Of a stretch of DNA of 64,000 bases, positions 59,487 to 64,000 are shown in pieces (the first letter of the stretch is position 1; the number at the start of each line of letters is the position of its first letter). The position numbers and the translations under genes are program-made. This DNA comes from Mesoflavibacter sp. (GTDB lineage: Bacteria; Pseudomonadota; Alphaproteobacteria; UBA8366; Aestuariispiraceae): contig CP051228.1 in the NCBI GenBank assembly GCA_017792345.1, forward strand, positions 4,184,148 to 4,248,147. Reading direction: 5' to 3'. A model generated the notes under the pieces. That model saw nothing but the letters and a program-made list of their open reading frames with translations, was not told the origin of the DNA and ran no database searches.

Positions 59487-61865
59487 ATGAGTGCTACCGG
59501 AATCGGTGCCGCGGTGAAGCGTAAGGAGGATTTCCGTTTCCTCACAGGCCGCGGCAATTACACGGACGACATCAATCAGCCGGGCCAGACCTACGCCTAT
59601 ATCCTGCGCAGCCCGCATGCCCACGCGAAAATCAACGGGATCAACACGGATGCGGCCAAGGCGGCCAAGGGCGTGCTGGCCGTTTTCACCGGCGAAGACA
59701 TGGCCGGTGTCGGCGGTATTCCCTGCGGCTGGGGCGTCAATAACAAGGACGGCAGTCCGATGAACGAGCCGCCGCATCCGGCGCTTGCCATCGGAAAGGT
59801 CCGGCATGTCGGCGATCAAGTGGCGGTCGTGGTTGCGGAAAGCTACGCCAAGGCGAAAGACGCGGCAGAGCTGATCGAAGTCGACTACACCGAACTGCCT
59901 GCCGTCGCGCATATGGAGGCCGCACTGGCCGCCGGCGCGCCGCTGGTTCATGACGACGCCGCGCCCGGCAACCTCTGCTATGACTGGGAATTGGGCGACG
60001 AAGCCGAAGTAGATGCGGAGTTCAAGAACGCCGCCCATGTCGTTTCCATCGACCTGACCAACAACCGTCTGGTTCCGAACGCGATGGAACCGCGCGCGGC
60101 AATCGGCGATTACAACAAGGGCACGGGCGAATACACGCTCTACACCACCAGCCAGAACCCGCATGTGATCCGGCTGCTTATGGGTGCATTCGTGCTGCAG
60201 ATCCCGGAACACAAGCTGCGTGTGGTCGCCCCGGATGTGGGCGGTGGTTTCGGCTCCAAGATCTATCACTATGCCGAGGAAGCCATCGTTACCTGGGCAG
60301 CTGGCAAGGTACGCCGGCCGATCAAATGGGTCGCCGAACGCTCCGAAAGCTTCCTGTCGGACGCTCATGGCCGGGATCACATTTCCCATGCCGATCTGGC
60401 AATCGACGCCGACGGCAAGTTCCTGGGGCTCAAGGTCTATACGAAGGCGAATATGGGCGCCTATCTGTCCACCTTCTCGACCTGCGTGCCGACCTATCTC
60501 TATGCGACGCTGTTGGCCGGCGTTTATACGACCCCGAAGATCTATGCCAATGTGAAGGCGATCTTCACCAATACCGTCCCCGTCGACGCCTATCGCGGCG
60601 CCGGCCGGCCGGAAGCGACCTATCTACTGGAACGTCTGGTTTCCAAGGCCGCGCGCCAGCTCGGCATGGATCAGGTCGATATCCGCCGCAAGAACTTCAT
60701 TCCGGCGGACGCCTTCCCCTATCAGACGCCGGTCGCCCTGCAGTATGACAGCGGCGATTACGAGGCGACCCTGAAGAAGGCGATGGAACTGGCCGACTGG
60801 AACGGGTTCCCGGCCCGCAAGGCGGAAGCTGCCGGTCGCGGCAAGCTGCGCGGCATCGGCATTTCGACCTATTTGGAAGCGTGCGGCATCGCCCCGTCGG
60901 CGGTCGTCGGCTCCCTGGGGGCCCGCGCCGGCCTGTTTGAAAGCGCCAATGTCCGTGTCCATCCGACGGGATCGGTGACGATCTATACCGGGTCGCACAG
61001 CCACGGCCAGGGGCACGAGACGACGTTTGCACAGCTGGTGTCCGAAACACTGGGCATTCCGATCGATAATGTGACCATCGATCACGGCGACACCAACCGT
61101 ATCGCCTTCGGCATGGGCACCTATGGGTCCCGGTCCTTGGCGGTCGGTGGCGAAGCCATCATGAAGGCGCTCGGCAAGGTCGTCGACAAGGCCAGCAAGA
61201 TCGCGGCGCATCTGATGGAAGCCTCGCCGGAAGACGTGGAGTTCAAGGACGGCAAGTTTACGGTCGCCGGCACCGACAAAGAGGTCGATTTCGGCACGGT
61301 GGCGCTCACCGCCTATGTCCCGCACAACTACCCGCATGAAACGCTGGAGCCGGGCCTGGAGGAGAACGCCTTCTACGATCCGATGAACTTCACCTATCCC
61401 GGCGGATGTCATATCTGCGAGGTGGAGATCGATCCGGATACCGGCGTGACCCAGGTGATCAACATGACCGCCGTCGACGATGTCGGACGGGTCATCAATC
61501 CGATGATCGTTGAAGGCCAGATCCATGGCGGTCTCGCCCAGGGGATTGGTCAGGCCTTGCTGGAATCCTGTGAATACGACGAAAGCGGGCAGCTGATCTC
61601 CGGCTCCTACATGGATTACTGCATGCCGCGGGCCGACAATTTCCCCGGCTTCCAGGCCACGACCGAAAGCACGCTGTGTGCCCATAACTCCCTTGGGGTG
61701 AAAGGCTGCGGCGAAGTCGGTGCCATCGGGTCTCCGCCGGCGGTGATCAACGCGGTTCTCGACGCCTTGGCGGACCTGGGGGTGGAAGACATCTCCATGC
61801 CCGCAACGCCGCAGAAGATTTGGCAAGCGATCCAATCCGCCAGTGTCCCGGCCGCGGCCGAGTGA
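59487..61865 (+). CDS. coxL: CO dehydrogenase-family large subunit, form II (AYRGAGR)
   Basis: Molybdopterin-cytosine-dinucleotide-binding catalytic subunit, 792 residues. The active-site loop reads A368-Y-R-G-A-G-R374. That is the form II signature; form I CO dehydrogenases have AYXCSFR with an active Cys. Other motifs are [31 protein letters not shown] and [15 protein letters not shown] with the conserved active-site Glu. Form II enzymes are related to aldehyde or xanthine oxidoreductases, and their CO-oxidising ability is disputed, so the substrate is unknown. coxS is upstream and coxM 26 bases downstream. Confidence 0.94.
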   Translation: MSATGIGAAVKRKEDFRFLTGRGNYTDDINQPGQTYAYILRSPHAHAKINGINTDAAKAAKGVLAVFTGEDMAGVGGIPCGWGVNNKDGSPMNEPPHPALAIGKVRHVGDQVAVVVAESYAKAKDAAELIEVDYTELPAVAHMEAALAAGAPLVHDDAAPGNLCYDWELGDEAEVDAEFKNAAHVVSIDLTNNRLVPNAMEPRAAIGDYNKGTGEYTLYTTSQNPHVIRLLMGAFVLQIPEHKLRVVAPDVGGGFGSKIYHYAEEAIVTWAAGKVRRPIKWVAERSESFLSDAHGRDHISHADLAIDADGKFLGLKVYTKANMGAYLSTFSTCVPTYLYATLLAGVYTTPKIYANVKAIFTNTVPVDAYRGAGRPEATYLLERLVSKAARQLGMDQVDIRRKNFIPADAFPYQTPVALQYDSGDYEATLKKAMELADWNGFPARKAEAAGRGKLRGIGISTYLEACGIAPSAVVGSLGARAGLFESANVRVHPTGSVTIYTGSHSHGQGHETTFAQLVSETLGIPIDNVTIDHGDTNRIAFGMGTYGSRSLAVGGEAIMKALGKVVDKASKIAAHLMEASPEDVEFKDGKFTVAGTDKEVDFGTVALTAYVPHNYPHETLEPGLEENAFYDPMNFTYPGGCHICEVEIDPDTGVTQVINMTAVDDVGRVINPMIVEGQIHGGLAQGIGQALLESCEYDESGQLISGSYMDYCMPRADNFPGFQATTESTLCAHNSLGVKGCGEVGAIGSPPAVINAVLDALADLGVEDISMPATPQKIWQAIQSASVPAAAE

Positions 61866-61891
61866 CGGGCGGAGGATGAAAGGATAAGACA

Positions 61892-62680
61892 ATGTACGAC
61901 TTCTCGTATCATACGCCATCGACCGTCGCCGACGCGGCAGCGGCCATGTCGGGCGCCGAAGACGGCAAGATCCTGGCCGGCGGCCAGACCCTGCTGCCGA
62001 CCATGAAGCAAAGGCTCGCCTCACCCAGCGATCTCGTATCGCTGCGCGGCTGCCGCGATCTGGTCGGAATCGCATCGGACGGGTCAACCGTCACCATCGG
62101 GGCGATGACGACACATGGGGCCGTCGCGGCCTCCGCCGACGTCAAAGCGGCAATCCCTGCCCTCGCCGCGCTGGCCGGCGGGATCGGCGATCCGCAGGTG
62201 CGCAACCGGGGAACGATCGGCGGATCACTGGCCAACAACGATCCGGCGGCGGATTACCCGGCGGCGGTTCTCGGTCTTGGGGCTACCGTCGTGACAACCA
62301 AACGCGAGCTGGCGGCGGAGGACTTCTTCCAGGGTCTGTTTGAAACCGCCCTGGAAGAGGATGAAATCATTACCGCGATCCGCTTCCCGGTACCGAAGTC
62401 GGCCGCCTATGTGAAGTTCGACAACCCGGCATCGCGCTATGCCCTGGTGGGCGTTTTCGTGGCACATACCAGTGGCGGCATCCGTGTTGCCGTCACCGGT
62501 GCCGGTCAGGATGGCGTCTTCCGGGCGGATGGGATCGAGGCCCAGATTTCGGCCGGACAGACCCCGGACAGTAGCTCGATTGACGAAGGCGGTCTGAACA
62601 CCGACATCCACGCGTCCGCCGCCTACCGGAAACACCTGATCGGCGTCATGGCCAAACGCGCCGCGGCCGCCGCTTCCTGA
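61892..62680 (+). CDS. coxM: CO dehydrogenase-family medium (FAD) subunit
   Basis: FAD-binding subunit passing electrons from the 2Fe-2S clusters to the quinone pool or another acceptor. The 262 residues show the flavin-binding LAGGQTLLPTMKQR and RNRGTIGGSLANNDPAADYP motifs and the C-terminal CO_deh_flav_C region. Last gene of the coxGSLM cluster; a strong terminator is 28 bases after the stop. The maturation genes coxD, coxE and coxF are not in the window. Confidence 0.95.
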   Translation: MYDFSYHTPSTVADAAAAMSGAEDGKILAGGQTLLPTMKQRLASPSDLVSLRGCRDLVGIASDGSTVTIGAMTTHGAVAASADVKAAIPALAALAGGIGDPQVRNRGTIGGSLANNDPAADYPAAVLGLGATVVTTKRELAAEDFFQGLFETALEEDEIITAIRFPVPKSAAYVKFDNPASRYALVGVFVAHTSGGIRVAVTGAGQDGVFRADGIEAQISAGQTPDSSSIDEGGLNTDIHASAAYRKHLIGVMAKRAAAAAS

Positions 62681-62707
62681 CGCCGGTTCTCCCGGTCATC
62701 GTTTTAG

Positions 62708-62743
62708 AGGGACCCGCCCATCGTGGCGGGTCCCTTTTCTTTT
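62708..62743 (+). terminator. Rho-independent terminator of the cox cluster
   Basis: GGGACCCGCC (62709-62718) pairs perfectly with GGCGGGTCCC (62725-62734), extended by one A-T pair, around a six-base loop. TTTTCTTTT follows at 62735-62743. It stands alone after coxM on the plus strand. Confidence 0.95.
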
Positions 62744-62796
62744 CGCGCGCGTCTGGGCAAACTAATGCCGCTACGGAGGAATTGGGATTTGCGGCC

Positions 62797-63636
62797 ATGG
62801 CCCTGCGGTTTCTGACGATCCTCGCGGTCCTCGCGATACTGACGCCTCCGGCGAGCGCTCAGGATTTCCAGGAAATGGAAACCGTTTGCACCGACGGCAC
62901 CCGCGACGCCGAGACGCGATCACGGGCCTGCACAACCCTGATCGACGGCGCCGCGTTCACAGATCTGTCGGACTATGCCCGCACCCATCTCAATCGCGCG
63001 GAGGCGCGACAGTCCGTGGGTGACCTGCAAGGCGCTCTGGCCGATTTGGACACCACACTGGATTACGACCCTTACAGTTTTCAGGCCTATATGGTCCGGG
63101 GCGATGTGCTGCTGCGGTTGGAGGAACCCTATCGCGCGATCGCGGATTTCAGCGTCGCGGCGGGCCTGAACCCGCTTTCCGCGATTCCCTATGCCCGGCG
63201 CGGACTGGCGCTTTACGCCCATCGGGAATACGCGTCCGCGATCCAGGACCTGGAGACCGCCCTTAGTTACGATGCAGACCATTCCGAGGCGCGTCGGACG
63301 CTGGCCTGGATTCTGGCAACAGCCCCGGATGCGAGCCTTCGCGACGGTGCCCGCGCGGCGGACCTGCTGGGCGATATCGACCGGAACGACCCCCAGACCA
63401 TCCTGGTCGAGGCAGCGGTCCTGGCCGAGTCCGGCGACATTGCGGGTGCTCTGGCGCGCTATAGGGATATTGCCGAAGGCAACGACGCGGCGACCAAGCG
63501 CTTTCAGACCTATCTTCAATCATCCGGATATTTCGACGGATCGATCGACGGCAAGTTCGACCCGACACTGGAAGCGGCGCTGACCCGGTGCCTGGAGGAA
63601 GGTTGCCGGATCGGCGCACCACGCGCTTCGCCATGA
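62797..63636 (+). CDS. Secreted TPR protein with C-terminal peptidoglycan-binding-like domain
   Basis: 279 residues. A signal peptide (ALRFLTILAVLAILTPPASA, cut after ASA) precedes a Cys-containing N-terminal segment. Tetratricopeptide units follow (~55-190, e.g. HLNRAEARQSVGDLQGALAD and YARRGLALYAHREYASAIQD). The end (~238-275, LQSSGYFDGSIDGKFDPTLE) resembles a peptidoglycan-binding domain. It is probably periplasmic; the function is unknown. The ATG at 62797 has a GGGA nine bases upstream; the TTG at 62782 sits too close to the GGAGGA. Its stop overlaps the next gene by ATGA. Confidence 0.8.
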   Translation: MALRFLTILAVLAILTPPASAQDFQEMETVCTDGTRDAETRSRACTTLIDGAAFTDLSDYARTHLNRAEARQSVGDLQGALADLDTTLDYDPYSFQAYMVRGDVLLRLEEPYRAIADFSVAAGLNPLSAIPYARRGLALYAHREYASAIQDLETALSYDADHSEARRTLAWILATAPDASLRDGARAADLLGDIDRNDPQTILVEAAVLAESGDIAGALARYRDIAEGNDAATKRFQTYLQSSGYFDGSIDGKFDPTLEAALTRCLEEGCRIGAPRASP

Positions 63637-64000
63637 CGGAGCCTGAGCCGAGTACCCTCAACGCCGAAGACCGCCCGCCGCAGGACTCCGCTCGTTCCGA
63701 ACGACTGTACACGGCCCTGATAGCCAAATGGCTGCTATTTGCGATTCTGGGAATTCTGATCGTTCTCGGGTCGGCATGGCCGTTCCGGGTCGATCTCCTG
63801 AACCGTTTCGGGCCGGAGACGGTCCGGTACCTCACCGACATTCCGGTCTCTTTCACGGTCACACGAGCGGATTTCGACCGAATTGAAGTGAACGATATCG
63901 CCATTGCCGGCGGCCCGGCGGCCCGAACGGTTTCGGCGGCCTTGGCGATGAATGCGTCGTCGACGCCAACCCTGCAACGCGTTCAAGTCGATGGATTGCG
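63633..64000 (+). CDS. Membrane-anchored protein, possibly YdbH-like, 3' end missing
   Basis: Runs off the window; 122 residues are visible. A charged Pro/Glu/Ser N-terminus (~30 residues) is followed by one membrane helix (~32-50, AKWLLFAILGILIVLGSAW) and the start of a periplasmic, beta-rich domain (TRADFDRIEVNDIAIAGGPA...LQRVQVDG). This layout recalls the YdbH/AsmA-like envelope proteins, but the visible part is too short to be sure. Its ATG overlaps the stop of the TPR gene, so the two are co-translated. Confidence 0.55.
   Translation, partial: MTEPEPSTLNAEDRPPQDSARSERLYTALIAKWLLFAILGILIVLGSAWPFRVDLLNRFGPETVRYLTDIPVSFTVTRADFDRIEVNDIAIAGGPAARTVSAALAMNASSTPTLQRVQVDGL

Overview
The window is a 64 kb piece of a GC-rich alphaproteobacterial chromosome. 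The gene content and order point to the Rhodospirillales or a close relative: a fused ispDF, a pyruvate dehydrogenase E1-beta with its own lipoyl domain, LpxI instead of LpxH, and the long frr-uppS-cdsA-dxr-rseP-bamA-skp-lpxD-fabZ-lpxA-lpxI-lpxB block. I cannot name a genus. Most of the window is core genome; there are no rRNA or tRNA genes, insertion sequences, prophages or CRISPR arrays that I can see.

Layout. (1) 1-2.6 kb: 3' part of ispDF, pgpA and a CinA-C/PncC amidohydrolase on +, converging on an XRE regulator on -. (2) 2.7-10.7 kb, all on -: ftsB, pdhA, pdhB, pdhC, lpd, a small orphan gene, lipA and a RatA/COQ10-type START protein, that is pyruvate dehydrogenase plus lipoate synthesis. 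(3) 10.9-16.8 kb: a membrane PAS histidine kinase on + sits between ftsB and eno, which are both on -. It is followed by a lipoprotein with three tandem Cys-containing repeats and a decayed piece of a fourth repeat behind it. (4) 16.8-20.7 kb on -: kdsA, pyrG, secG, tpiA. (5) 20.9-31.3 kb mainly on +: ppiD-like foldase, trpE, a PPOX flavoprotein, then (after a divergent polysaccharide deacetylase on -) trpG, trpD, trpC, moaC, moeA and lexA. (6) 31.3-36.5 kb: comEC (-), gltX and gltA (+). (7) 36.5-51.4 kb on -: rpsB, tsf, pyrH, frr, uppS, cdsA, dxr, rseP, bamA, skp, lpxD, fabZ, lpxA, lpxI, lpxB, covering translation factors, undecaprenyl and isoprenoid precursors, phospholipid, outer-membrane assembly and lipid A. 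(8) 51.5-57.9 kb: Atm1-type ABC exporter (-), tandem universal stress protein (+), then a Panacea/SocA-like gene, an MFS carrier and an NhaD/CitMHS-type antiporter on -. (9) 58-62.7 kb on +: coxG-coxS-coxL-coxM, a form II (AYRGAGR) molybdenum hydroxylase of the CO-dehydrogenase family, closed by a strong terminator. (10) 62.8-64 kb: a periplasmic TPR protein overlapping by ATGA with the start of a membrane-anchored protein that runs off the window.

I found no clearly new multi-gene system. The least ordinary items are the repeat lipoprotein with its decaying fourth repeat, the form II cox cluster, the histidine kinase lodged in the eno-ftsB junction with structured upstream DNA, and several inverted repeats in promoter regions (lexA, usp, bamA). 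Starts were moved downstream of the longest open frame wherever a better Shine-Dalgarno sequence or family N-terminus called for it; these cases are stated per gene.
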